A stretch of DNA of 64,000 nucleotides, taken from assembly GCA_052379845.1 (NCBI GenBank), contig JBQTCF010000020.1. One strand, written 5' to 3'. Positions within the stretch are counted from its first letter, which is position 1. Every line of letters starts with the position of its first letter. The translations under genes were made by a program, and so were the position numbers. The stretch comes from Roseinatronobacter sp052379845 (GTDB lineage: Bacteria > Pseudomonadota > Alphaproteobacteria > Rhodobacterales > Rhodobacteraceae). Of the stretch, positions 42,589 through 53,100 are shown in pieces. The notes under the pieces were generated by a model. The model saw only the letters and a list, made by a program, of their open reading frames with translations, made no database searches and was not told the DNA's origin.

Positions 42589-44723
42589 GCTTTTTTGCTG
42601 GATTTGTCCAAGGCGTTTTTCAAGGCAAAGATTGGCGTGAGGCGCGCGATGATCGCAAGCGCCGCCGCGAATTCGAGGATGAGGATCGGGAATGGACCGG
42701 CGAGGCGCGTGGGCGCCAACGTGATGTCTGGGGCCAGCAAGACGAGGACCGCGAACGCCGTAACCGGCAAAGCGATGAAGATCGTCGTGTCACACAATCC
42801 GAACGTGAGCGCCGCGAAGCATTGGAGCGGCAGGAACGCGAATTGCTGGGCGGCTTGTTCGATGGCAACCGCGATCAGGGGCTGTCCGCTTCCGAAGCCC
42901 TGCCCGATGGCCGTGACACGCGACAAGACACCCGCCCGCCACAGCGCCGCAGCCTGACACTGGAAGGGCTGGGACAGGTCGGCGCATCAGCGCAAGGCCA
43001 GATGTCCAATGACTTGCTGGCAGACCGTGTGGCACGACAGGAGCCGGTCCGAACGTCACCACAACCGAGGGTGGCGGGACAACCAACAGACCCGCGCACC
43101 CCCGATGCGACAACAAGCGCGGCTGATGGACGAATGGATCCCCGCGCGGGCCAGCCTGTGCAGCCTCTGCAAGCAGCGCAACAAATGCCGCAACAACCGC
43201 AAGCGCCTCGTCAATGGATCGACAGCACCCCGCCCATTGTTGTGCAGACGCCAAGCGGCCCTATTCGACAAGATGTTTTGCCACCAGCGCCACGGCCCGC
43301 AAACCCAACACGTCAGATCGCACCTGATACAGATATGTATGATCGGCAGGCTTGGCGCGGGCTTTCGCTGAACAATCTCATCGCAAGCCCCGCCGCTGCC
43401 AGCACAGTGCAGGACAGCGTAACAACCGGCACGCCCTACACCGCAGCGGAATTGCCGCCCCGCGCGCAGCAAAACCTGCCAGTGTCCGATGACCACCCCT
43501 TCAGGGGTGCGATTGAACGCGACCGCGCGCGCGGCGGCCTGAGTTCGGCGGCTGACACCCAGAACCCGCAAATCGGCCGGCGTATCGCGCTGGGTGTGTC
43601 CGATATTGCTGACCGGCTGCAAAACCCGCAGATCGATACATCATCGCCGGAGTTTCAGGAATTCCAGCGCATGAACCCCGAAGCAGCCACACAAGCGATT
43701 GAGCAAAGCCAAGCCGCACAGCAGCGCCAAGCCCAACGTCAGGCCGAACGTGAGGCTATCGCGGGCAGTCGGCGCAATCAAGGCACGCAACAGCCCCCTG
43801 CCCCAGCGCCAGCGCCACAAGGCAGCCAGCCCCAAGGCGCAGATGCTCAGCCCCGCGCTGCGCGCCGCGATGTTGACCTGCGCATATCCGGCAGGCAGGC
43901 TGACCTTGGCGGTGTTGCCGATGCGGTCACATCAACCGATAGCGGGACGCCCATTTTATCCGTGCGCCGCGGTGAAAATGAAATCGCTCAATCCGCAGGC
44001 ATGAGTGCGGCACGGGCGCTGCGACCCGGCAGCCAGCAAGCCCCGAACCGCACACAGGTCAGGGAATCCGCACGCCGTGTGGTCAAGCGTTTCGAGGATC
44101 ATGATATCGAACGCATCGAAAGTTTCTATGTTCAGCAAGGTGACTTCGCCAAAGCCAAAGCGTTCCGCGATTGGGCAGGGGCAGCAAACACCCGGCGCGG
44201 CATGGAGAAGTGGGCCGAAGCCATGACGTATTGGGGGATGAACGATGATGAAAATTTCCTCGACGCCATCACTCAAGTTTACAATTCGCAAGGCTATTAC
44301 GATGATGGCCTGACTGCCGTTCGAGAGGGCACCAGCTTTGAATTTGACCAGCAAGGTCAGATCATCGGGGCAACCGTCACTTTCCGCGACGAATCCACCG
44401 GCCAAACCTTCCGGCAGCAGATCAATGGTCCGCGCGACCTGATCGGGTCCGCGATCATTGGGGCACTGGCGCCGGAATCGGTGTTTGACATCATGGAACA
44501 AGCCATAGGCGGGTTCGGGCCGCAGCAGCAGCAAGGCCAGATCACACCGGCGCAGCGCGTCAGTATCCGCCAGCAAGCCATGAAAGAGGCCGAAGCCGCC
44601 GCCGGTCTGGGCGGTCAGGTCACACCGGAAATGATCGATCAAGCCGAAGAACGCATACTCAGCCGCATGATGGGCGGGGTTGGCGCGGGTGTAGGTGGTG
44701 ATGTTCCCCTACTGACCGAATAA
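42585..44723 (+). CDS. internal virion (DNA ejection) protein
   Basis: A 712-aa protein. The first 90 residues are an extreme Arg/Asp/Glu helix (REARDDRKRRREFEDEDREW and on). The middle is Pro/Gln-rich and probably disordered. The C-terminal 230 residues (RVVKRFEDHDIERIESFYVQ, WAEAMTYWGMNDDENFLDAI) form a helical domain. Size, position and composition fit ejected internal proteins of short-tailed phages. Ends at a strong bidirectional terminator. Confidence 0.7.
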   Translation: MSFFAGFVQGVFQGKDWREARDDRKRRREFEDEDREWTGEARGRQRDVWGQQDEDRERRNRQSDEDRRVTQSERERREALERQERELLGGLFDGNRDQGLSASEALPDGRDTRQDTRPPQRRSLTLEGLGQVGASAQGQMSNDLLADRVARQEPVRTSPQPRVAGQPTDPRTPDATTSAADGRMDPRAGQPVQPLQAAQQMPQQPQAPRQWIDSTPPIVVQTPSGPIRQDVLPPAPRPANPTRQIAPDTDMYDRQAWRGLSLNNLIASPAAASTVQDSVTTGTPYTAAELPPRAQQNLPVSDDHPFRGAIERDRARGGLSSAADTQNPQIGRRIALGVSDIADRLQNPQIDTSSPEFQEFQRMNPEAATQAIEQSQAAQQRQAQRQAEREAIAGSRRNQGTQQPPAPAPAPQGSQPQGADAQPRAARRDVDLRISGRQADLGGVADAVTSTDSGTPILSVRRGENEIAQSAGMSAARALRPGSQQAPNRTQVRESARRVVKRFEDHDIERIESFYVQQGDFAKAKAFRDWAGAANTRRGMEKWAEAMTYWGMNDDENFLDAITQVYNSQGYYDDGLTAVREGTSFEFDQQGQIIGATVTFRDESTGQTFRQQINGPRDLIGSAIIGALAPESVFDIMEQAIGGFGPQQQQGQITPAQRVSIRQQAMKEAEAAAGLGGQVTPEMIDQAEERILSRMMGGVGAGVGGDVPLLTE

Positions 44724-44726
44724 GAA

Positions 44727-44749
44727 AAGGCCCCCGAATTGGGGGCCTT
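44727..44749. terminator. bidirectional terminator
   Basis: AAGGCCCCC (44727-44735) pairs perfectly with GGGGGCCTT (44741-44749) around GAATT. It separates the plus-strand ejection gene from the convergent minus-strand antirepressor gene; the T run is short on both sides. Confidence 0.85.
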
Positions 44750-44756
44750 GTGTTGT

Positions 44757-45536
44757 TCAAATGGCCAAACTCAGGCTGGGCTTGATCAGCTTCGCAAGCG
44801 CAGTCAGACCTTTGGGGGTCACTCTTACCTGTTCCGTGACCTTTTCAGAGCCATCGGCGCGCAGAACAGTTGTCACCTTGTGTTCAAGCATACCGGCAGT
44901 CGTTTTGCTCTGATAGCCCAGCCAGCTTGCAGATCCCGCGCGCTTGTATATCCAGCCGTTGCGACTCAGATAATCGAACAGGTCTTTAGGCCGCATCTGC
45001 AATGCTTTGGCTGCCTCAGTGATATTCAGGCTGCCATCAGCCTTACTCAAGCGATCCAATGCTTCCTCAGATGGCAAGAGTTCCTGAACGCGCTGCTCCA
45101 GCTTCTCGGTGCGCTCACTATAATTCAGCAACAGGTTGCGAAGCTGCGTCGGGTTGTTCAGGTCGATTGTGCCGCCATCCCGCGCCACACGCTTGACTTC
45201 TGCTTCCAGCGTATTGAACGCTGAAATGTAGGACAGCTTCCATTTTAGAGCCTTCGTGCCAGTGAAACCCATGGCCAGCAATGTGAACCCGTCACGGTCC
45301 ATATCGAAGCTACGGTATGTCTGGCCGTTGGAAGGCTCAACATATGGGGTCTGCATAAAATTATGCAGACCTAGATCAGGCTCTTGCTGGATTAGATTGT
45401 CGATGCTGTTAAGAACCGACCGGTGTTCTTTGCCAAAAAACGCGGCCACATCACGGCTGTTGGCAAATACTTCACCTTCGCGCGCGAACACAACTGGCTG
45501 ACGTTCCGCATTTATTGCTACATCTTGCTGGTTCAT
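44757..45536 (-). CDS. Rha/KilAC-type phage antirepressor
   Basis: A 259-aa protein from ATG 45536 (TAATG overlap). The N-terminal Rha domain shows FANSRDVAAFFGKEHRSVLN, GQTYRSFDMDRDGFTLLAMG and FTGTKALKWKLSYISAFNTL. The C-terminal KilAC/ANT domain shows GSLNITEAAKALQMRPKDLF, LSRNGWIYKRAGSASWLGYQ and VRVTPKGLTALAKLI. Such proteins relieve or modulate repressor control. It lies in an accessory cassette within the late region on the opposite strand, with its own promoter. Confidence 0.88.
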   Translation of the reverse strand: MNQQDVAINAERQPVVFAREGEVFANSRDVAAFFGKEHRSVLNSIDNLIQQEPDLGLHNFMQTPYVEPSNGQTYRSFDMDRDGFTLLAMGFTGTKALKWKLSYISAFNTLEAEVKRVARDGGTIDLNNPTQLRNLLLNYSERTEKLEQRVQELLPSEEALDRLSKADGSLNITEAAKALQMRPKDLFDYLSRNGWIYKRAGSASWLGYQSKTTAGMLEHKVTTVLRADGSEKVTEQVRVTPKGLTALAKLIKPSLSLAI

Positions 45537-45919
45537 TATGCTGCCTCCGCCCATTCGCGCACTTCCTTGTAGATCAGATGCCCAAGTGGGCCATCACACG
45601 GCGCATGTTCTCCGAAAAAGGTGTATGCTGCGATTTTCAGAAGCACGTCACGCGGCTCCTGTGATGGTGTTTGAACCACTTCATCAGCGAGTGCTAAGGC
45701 GTGATCGGACTTTGAAACGGAAAACCCTTCCGGTGCGGTGTCTGCGGTCGCCCGTGCGCTACGCCAAATGTCGAACGCTTCCTGAACTGGTGTTTTTGCC
45801 TTGCAGCCATTCAGGCCTGCCAAGGCGAAGTAGAAAAAAGCAGCATCGGTGAAATACCTTTTACGGCAGGACTCGCCTTCCCTCCGCACAGGTGTAGTGA
45901 TAGTGCTGGCCATAGCCAT
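45536..45919 (-). CDS. hypothetical protein upstream of antirepressor
   Basis: A 127-aa helical protein: EAFDIWRSARATADTAPEGF and RDVLLKIAAYTFFGEHAPCD. It is the first gene of a two-gene minus-strand operon with the antirepressor, coupled by TAATG. No family recognised. Confidence 0.65.
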   Translation of the reverse strand: MAMASTITTPVRREGESCRKRYFTDAAFFYFALAGLNGCKAKTPVQEAFDIWRSARATADTAPEGFSVSKSDHALALADEVVQTPSQEPRDVLLKIAAYTFFGEHAPCDGPLGHLIYKEVREWAEAA

Positions 45920-46049
45920 TGTGCGATCTCCCTTTTAGATCGTGCTTCGGTTAGGCCGCGTTTGGTGCTCCAACACCTTGCGCGGCTGATTTATTTATGG
46001 CATACCTTAGAGCATCGCGTCAAGCATCACTTTAAGTATAGGTTCCAGC
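45920..46049 (-). promoter_or_regulatory. promoter region of antirepressor operon
   Basis: On the minus strand TTGACG (46022-46017) is followed 17-18 bases later by a CATAAA/ATAAAT -10-like element. No TGTCG-N7-CGACA operator was seen here, so the operon may be independent of the prophage repressor. Confidence 0.45.
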
Positions 46050-46274
46050 ATGAAGGAAAACATAAAAGTCAGAGAGAATCGACTGCGCAGAATGGCGGAT
46101 CGGCAAGGGCTTAGGTTGATGAAGAGTCGCTCTCGTGATGTAAATGCCATAGATTATGGTCTTTATGCGCTGATAGACCATCAGCATGGAGGGGCGATTA
46201 ACCCTGCTCTTGCTAATCGCTGGACGTGCAGTTGGACCCTCGATGACGTTGAGGAATACTTGACTTCAGACTAG
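46050..46274 (+). CDS. hypothetical protein
   Basis: A 74-aa protein from ATG 46050. Pattern ENRLRRMADRQGLRLMKSRS, DYGLYALIDHQHGGAINPAL and WTLDDVEEYL is of a type found as a small stand-alone protein in many bacteria and phages; function unknown. It is divergent from the antirepressor operon and lies in the accessory cassette. Confidence 0.65.
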   Translation: MKENIKVRENRLRRMADRQGLRLMKSRSRDVNAIDYGLYALIDHQHGGAINPALANRWTCSWTLDDVEEYLTSD

Positions 46275-46305
46275 ATTAAATTGAGCAAAATAGGTCGCTT
46301 GCAAA

Positions 46306-46728
46306 ATGAAAAATACAAAACTCATCAATGCCTTAGCCGTGTCATCTGCTGTTTTGATATCCGGCTGCGTGAGTGGATCGCAGGAAACTATGACTGGCCC
46401 ATCTGGGCAACAGATGTCGGTGGCGAAGTGCAGTCAGTCCCCTAGCGGGTGTTACCAGCAAGCCTCGAACACATGCCAAGGGCCTTATCAGGTCACCGAT
46501 AGTTATCGCAAAATGGGTGGATTGCTCGCCGATGCAATTCCGGGGCCGGTTTCTTGGTATTACATGACGTATCAGTGCGGACCGAGTGACGGGCGCACCC
46601 CATCATTCCCAATGCGAGGCGCCGCATACACGCCACCGCAGCCGCAGCAAGTAGTGCAGCCCCATCGCACGCCAAGCACAACGAATTGCAACCAAGTCGG
46701 CACTTCTGTCATTTGCAATCATTATTGA
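46306..46728 (+). CDS. small lipoprotein (possible lysogenic-conversion protein)
   Basis: A 140-aa protein with a lipoprotein signal: a basic MKNTK, hydrophobic LINALAVSSAVLISG, and lipobox Cys in ISGC. The mature part is Ser/Gln/Pro-rich with eight or so Cys (CSQSPSGCYQQASNTC). It is lower in GC than the neighbours. It could be anchored in the envelope of the lysogen and block superinfection, or be a host gene picked up by the phage; not provable here. Confidence 0.7.
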   Translation: MKNTKLINALAVSSAVLISGCVSGSQETMTGPSGQQMSVAKCSQSPSGCYQQASNTCQGPYQVTDSYRKMGGLLADAIPGPVSWYYMTYQCGPSDGRTPSFPMRGAAYTPPQPQQVVQPHRTPSTTNCNQVGTSVICNHY

Positions 46729-46736
46729 TTTAGGGT

Positions 46737-46994
46737 TCAGGGCTTCCCAACCATCATTCGGCCAGTGAAGTAAGCAACTGGCAGGCCTATAATCATGGCC
46801 AGCCCTACTGGAACGCCCAAAAGCGCCAACATGATTACAGCCACGCCTGAAGCCCAAATGCCGCTCACCATCACCGAATTGAACACGCACAATTCCGCAA
46901 GCCATTCAGGAAAGTTATCAGCGTCGAAGCACGAAATTAGCGCCAAGACGCCAATAGCCAGATAGGGCACCAAGAATATAAGGTATTGATCCAC
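46737..46994 (-). CDS. small integral membrane protein
   Basis: An 85-aa protein with three hydrophobic segments (YLIFLVPYLAIGVLALISC, NSVMVSGIWASGVAVIMLAL, GLAMIIGLPVAYFTG). It is convergent with the lipoprotein gene eight bases away. Likely an accessory (moron) gene; function unknown. Confidence 0.65.
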   Translation of the reverse strand: MDQYLIFLVPYLAIGVLALISCFDADNFPEWLAELCVFNSVMVSGIWASGVAVIMLALLGVPVGLAMIIGLPVAYFTGRMMVGKP

Positions 46995-47064
46995 TGGAAA
47001 GCCGCATTTTTGGTTGGGCTTTCAGCTTACTGATGTTTATGGGGCCACGCAAGTTAGACGGTCC

Positions 47065-47114
47065 AGACACAACATATAGTCTTTATTGATAGGCCGATTC
47101 AATATATTGTGTCT
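47065..47114. promoter_or_regulatory. inverted repeat upstream of the giant gene
   Basis: AGACACAACATATA (47065-47078) and TATATTGTGTCT (47103-47114) are inverted copies with one base inserted, 24 bp apart, in an AT-rich 150-bp gap. The right arm ends 28 bp before the GTG start. It belongs to the same motif family as 23055-23128, 31730-31770 and 58979-58992. Confidence 0.65.
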
Positions 47115-47142
47115 AAATCGCCCCAAGCCAGAGGTTCTCGCC

Positions 47143-50100
47143 GTGTCAAACCTTTTCGACCGCGACTATGCAGCCGCCAATCGTTCCCCGTTTCAAAAGG
47201 TAGAGGACATCGCGCGGCAATCCCGTGTTCCGGTCAATGTTCTTCTGACCTTGGGGGAGCGGGCGAAGGTCGAAAAGCCGGAGGATTTGATTTCGGTTGC
47301 CCAAACCGCCGCTGAAGAACTTGGCCCCGCGATCAGTGAGGGGCAAGATATTCGCGAGATTATCCGGTCCATGGCCGGTGACGAATCCGATGCCTTCTTT
47401 CAGCGCGCCCGTGAGATAGGCAACGAGCTTTATCCAGACCGCATGCAGGCCGCACAGGCGCAGCGCCAGCAGGCCGCCAGCGCACAGGGCAGGCGCGGTA
47501 TCGGCGAGAACCTTGCCATGGGTGCCAAGCAGTATCCCGAAGGGTTCCTGTCCGGTGTCGGGCGCGGCATCCAGATGCTTGGATTCGATGATGCAGGCAA
47601 TGCGGTTGTTCAATTCGCAGAAGATACCTTTGGCCAATCCGAAGATGAGAAAGCCCGCAGTGCCGCCATCGCGGAACAAAGCCGACTGGATCAGGAAATC
47701 TTTGACGGGTTCATAGCGGCTGCCCCCGGCATTCTGGGCGATATCGCTGCGTCCGTTGCCGGTGCAAAAACAGGTGCGGCCATCGGGGCGGTTGCGGGGC
47801 CGAAGGGCGTGGTTGTTGGTGGGCTTGTCGGTGCCATTGCTGGCGCTACAGCCAGTATCTTGCCCCAAATGATCGCATCGGCTTGGGGAACAGCCGAAGC
47901 CAATGACTGGGACACCGAAGATCCTGATGTCCAGTCCCGGATATTGAAAACAGCCATCGGCACAAGCATGGTGCAAACCCTATTCCCCGCCACAGTTGGT
48001 AAGGCGCTGGGTGGGGCAATCAACGTAGCCGCAGAAGGCGCTGCCAGATCGGTAATTCAACGCGCCGCCGCTGGTGCGGCCGCAGGTTCGGCCCTTGAGG
48101 GCACGGCGGAAGCTATCGCCCTTCTAAGCGAACAAATCATGTTCGACCGTGATGTCCAGAACGCTTTGACAGATGATGACTGGCGAGCCGTTGGACCTAT
48201 CCTGCTGGAGAAGTTCGGGCGGGAAGCTGTTGTGGCGTTCGGGATCGGCGCGCTTATGGGTGGCACGATCGGGGGGCCTGCCGCCGCAGTTGAGCGGGGC
48301 CGCGCAAATCGTCAGATCGGGCAGGATCAGGCACAAATCCCCCCTGCCCTTGAAGGTATCTGGGCACAGGCAGAGGAACTGGCCCCCGGTGAAGTGAACG
48401 GGGTTCCTAAGTCAGAGCATGGCGCGTTTATGCGTGGTGTTCTCAATGAGCTGAACGGCGCAGAATTCGGCTTGTCGCGCTTGACAGATGGCGACCCGAC
48501 CGAAGGGCGCACAGCCGCACAGCAACGCGCCTATGAAAAAGGCATTGCTTGGGCGCGGCAGCAGGGCGGTGATGTGGCCGAAGGTCTGCGTGCGAAGGCG
48601 AAAAGCGATACGCAGGCCGCACAAGAGGCGATGCAACAACCCACTGCCGCGATCGATGAGCGTGCAGGAAGTGACGAACGCGACGATATGTCCGCACCGG
48701 AACCCAAGCAAGGCAGCCTTTCGCATGCCGCGCTGGAGGGTGCCCGCCGTGCTGGAGCAGTCGCACAGGATACCGGAGCGGTTGGGGTTTCGCCGCAGTC
48801 CGGTATGCCCGGTGGTGATCCGCAAGCCTCGGAGGTTGATCAGGGACGGTTGCCTCAGCAGGACACCACCGGGCAGCAAATTCCCGCTATCCTTGAATTC
48901 CGTGGCGATATCGACCCTGAAAACGTGTTTATCATCGGGGAAACGGAGACGGGTGTTCAGATCATGGACCCTGAGACCGGCGAGATTGGGGAAATCGCGC
49001 GGGCTGATATCGAAATGGGCATTGTGAGCTTGACGCCGTTGGGTGAGGCCAGCCAGCAGGCTGATCAGCCCGTCAGCATGTCACCGGCCAGCGAGGCCCC
49101 GCAGGGCGAAGCGATCCCGCCGCAGCCCGACGAATATGAGAGCGCAGTTCTGGAGTTCGGCCAAATCGCCGACAACCTGACCAGCATAGGTCAGGCAGAA
49201 CGCGTGCTGGCCGATATCTACACCACAAGCCGCGAGTTCGGGGAAAACGAGGAGTTGCGCGCGATCCGTGAGCGGATTGAAGGCTATATTGAGCAGCAAG
49301 AAGCGCAGCAACGTGACGCAGAGGAGGCGCAGCGCGCCGAGGACAGCCTGATTGAATCGCCTGACCCGCAGGCAAGCGCGGAGGACGCCACGCCACTGGG
49401 CGAGCTTGGTTCGGGCGCGCAAGGCGCATCCGGTGCCGCCGCTGTAGCCCTTGGCGCGATTGCGAAAGCGGATGGCACCCCGTTCAAAAGCGCTGCAGCG
49501 CTGAAACAGAAGATTGCGCGCGATGGCTTGAAGGTGGATGAATACGACATTGTCGAGCGTGAAGGCGGGTTTGTGGCGGTCAAGAAGGCCCAAACTGAAC
49601 CACAAACCGATTTGATTGATCCAGATGTTCCACAAGCAGGGCAGGACATTGCCCCCCAAACCGAAGGAGAATCCACCGATGGCATACAGCAAGGGCAGCA
49701 AGAAGGGTTGCAGCGGCAAGGGCGGGAAGAAGAAGTAGCGCAGGAGCAGGCCGCGCCGGCGGGAGAAACCCCGGCGCAGGCTTACGATGGCGTCACTGTT
49801 GAGGATATCCGCGAACGCGCCGCCGTGCTGCGCGGACTTCCCGAAGATCGCCCGCCAGTCGTTCCGGGTATCAGCATCAAGTGGGACGCCAAGGAAAACG
49901 GCTTCATCTTCTCTCGCAAGCACAAGGATAGAGTGCTTGAGGCAGCCTATGTCATGGAAGATGATATGGCGGCTGAGAAATCCAAGGATGGCCCCACGAC
50001 AGCCGAGGACTTCGACAAGATTGCCGCCGAGACGGACCCCAACCCGACCCCCGCGCAGGCCGAAGCGGAAAACTACCGCACGGCAAAGACCGACTGGCGC

Positions 50101-53100
50101 GGGCTGAAGTTGTCGATCGAGAACCGCAAGGGGACTGAACGCAAGGGCGTTGGTCCCGATGGCACGGAATGGTCTGTGACCATGCCTGCGCACTATGGCC
50201 GGATACTGGGCACTATAGGCGCGGATGGCGATCATGCAGATTTTTACATGGGTGACAACCCAGACAGCAACCGTGTGTTTGTGGTTGATCAGAAGGATGC
50301 GGAGACAGGCGCGTTCGATGAACACAAGGTTATGCTGGGCTTCAACACCCAGAAAGAGGCCAAGGACGCCTATCTAGCGGGCTTCAATGATGGTCGGGGC
50401 CGTGACCGCTGGGGCGGTGTAACGGCCATGAGCGTGGCCGATCTGGGCGCGGCGCTGAATGATCAGGCTCGCTGGCAGAAGCCTATGAAGATGGTTGAGC
50501 CCGCGACGAAGGGGGCGCAGGCGACCGCTAAGCCTAAAAGTAAAACACCAAAGCAGAAACGTGAGGCACGCAAGGCAGCGCTGGCCGATTACTTTACGCC
50601 GGGGAACATCGTCAAAAGCTATGGCGGAACAGACAGGGTTTTGTCCTACTTACCTGATGATGATGGCGGCTTCACCGTCACCGTGGAATCTGTAGTTGAA
50701 AGCGATGGTAATTGGCTGAAAAACCCGAACGACAGTCGCATTCGCACGCACAGCACGTCACCAAGCGAAGCAAATTTGCGTGCGGGCCCTATAAAGAGCG
50801 CTGATCCCGCCCCCCGTGATCCTGCGAGCTGGGTGATCCGCAACAAGGATACCGGCGAAGTCGTGATGGAGACGACTGATCAGAAAAAGGTTGATGCCCT
50901 CAACACGGAAAAATATGAAGCGGTCCCGATCAGAGAGTATTTGGCGAGCTTGAACAATCAGAATGCCTCCGGGGCGCAGGCAGAGGCTACACCCGAAGCG
51001 GAAGAAACTGACCACGAACCCGCCCCTGTCCCTGCATCCAAAGCCATCAAGGGACTTTCCGAAGCAGAGAATACAGAACTTGCCGCGCTTGAAGCGCAGT
51101 TTGTCGACAAGTTTAAGGGCCAGACCAGCTCAGGGCTTGATCCGGATATGGTGTCGATTGCCCTGAAAATCGGCAATCTTTATGTGCGTGCTGGCCGCAG
51201 GCGATTCCGCGACTTGATCAATACCATGATGGAGCGAATGGGGCTTTCGTTTGATCAGGCCCAGCCATATGCACGCAATGCTTACAACCAGATTCGTGAT
51301 GACATGGATTTGGCAGGTGATGACGTGTCCGATATGGACAGTTCCAGCGATGTTATGGCCGAGATAAGAGCATTTCGCGCAGAGGAATCGCGCAACGCCG
51401 CTGAATCTGCTACAGTGGAAGAAGCGAATGCAGAAGGTGACGCAGATGTATCAGATGCCAGCGGAAATCTGGAACCAAGTAGCGGAACACAACCCAGTGA
51501 CGGATTGGGGGCTGAGGGTGTTCCCGCAGCCGCAGCACCTGATGAACGCGGAACTGGAAGTGAAGGAGCGGCAGCTTCAGGAACAGGGCGTGGATCAGTC
51601 AGTGATCAACGCTTATCTGGTGATGATGCCACTTCTGTGGGAGCGGGTCGCGATAGCGAAGCTGGTGCAGAAGCGCCCGATTCTGGCGCAGGCGTTCCCG
51701 AACGTGGAGACGCCGGAAGAAGCGGTGCTGATAGCCAGTCTGGATCGGAATCTGACGGAGGAAGATCAGGAAGCCCTCAAAGCCCTGCTGGAAACCGAGC
51801 CGACCTGAAGGCACGCATCGCCGCGCAAAAAGCGGCGGATAAAGCGCGTATCCCTGTCAAGCTGGCTGACCCTGACAATATCGCTGAAACCCTGCCCCTG
51901 CTGTTCGAGAGCCAGCAGCAGGACGTTCTGAAGGCTGAGACACGCTTCCAGAACCCCGACAATCACGGCATGATGTTCACCAACGGAACTGGGACCGGAA
52001 AGACCTTTTCGGGTCTTGGCGTGGTCAAGCGCTTCGCCTTGCAGGGGAAGAACAGCACTCTAATCATAGCGCCCACCCAAGGTATCATATCGGACTGGAT
52101 CAAGTCCGCTGGTGATATTGGCCTTGATGTTAAGGCACTGGATGGCATCAGGGATGCCGGTGACGGAATTTCTATCACCACATATGCAAATCTGGGTGAA
52201 AACGTTTTTCTTGCCACCCGCGATTTTGACCTGGTCGTCGCCGATGAAGCCCAGACGTTGATGCAAAACGAGGGTGGGGACAGCACAGCCGCGCTTGACA
52301 CCTTCCGCGCCATTACAAACCACCCGCGTGGCTATGCCTATCGTGCCGACATGCTTGAGCATGAATTGGTTTCGGAGGTAAGGGCGCTGCGTAACGAAAT
52401 CGACGCGGCCAGAAAATCCGAGGATCAGCGCCAGCTGCAACGTGTGGATGCGCTGGTTCAACAGCAAGAAGCACTCCATCAGAAACTGAGCGAGCGCAGA
52501 AAGGCACATGTCGAGCGCTTCGCTGCCCAAGACCGCAGCAAGGCCGTGTTCCTTTCGGCAACCCCGTTCGCTTATGACAAGAACGTTGATTATGCCGAGG
52601 GATATTTGTTCGACTATCCCGCAGTGGAGAACAAGGGCGGCTACAACACCGCCGAGGGCCGTGACGCCTTTATGGTGCAGAATTTCGGCTACCGGATGCG
52701 CTACAACAAGCTCACCCGCCCCGAAGGTGATGTGAATAGCGCCGTTATGGAGCGTCAGTTCCATGAGCGCCTAAAGGCCGATGGGGCGCTGTCCGCGCGG
52801 GTTCTGGACGTGGATGCCGATTATAGCAGGGCTTTCGCGCTGATCGCTGACAGCAACAGCCCTGGCATGGCCCTTGGCCAGCAGATCGACCGCGCAATGA
52901 GCGTGATGTGGGATGATAACGACAGGCGGTTTCACGATCTACATGAGTTTGTGCGCAAGCGCTTCGACTATCTCACCCGCATGCGCCTTCTCGAAGCTAT
53001 CAAGGCAGAAGCCGCAATCGACATGATCAAGGCCGACATGGCCCTTGGGCGTAAGGTCGTGGCCTTCCATGATTACAACAGCGGCGGCGGCATCAATATC

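Noticed and set aside
49081..50325. Minus-strand ORF of 414 codons inside the giant gene
   Set aside because: Hydrophobic and Arg-rich composition comes from reading Glu/Ala/Asp-rich linker codons in reverse; no start signal.
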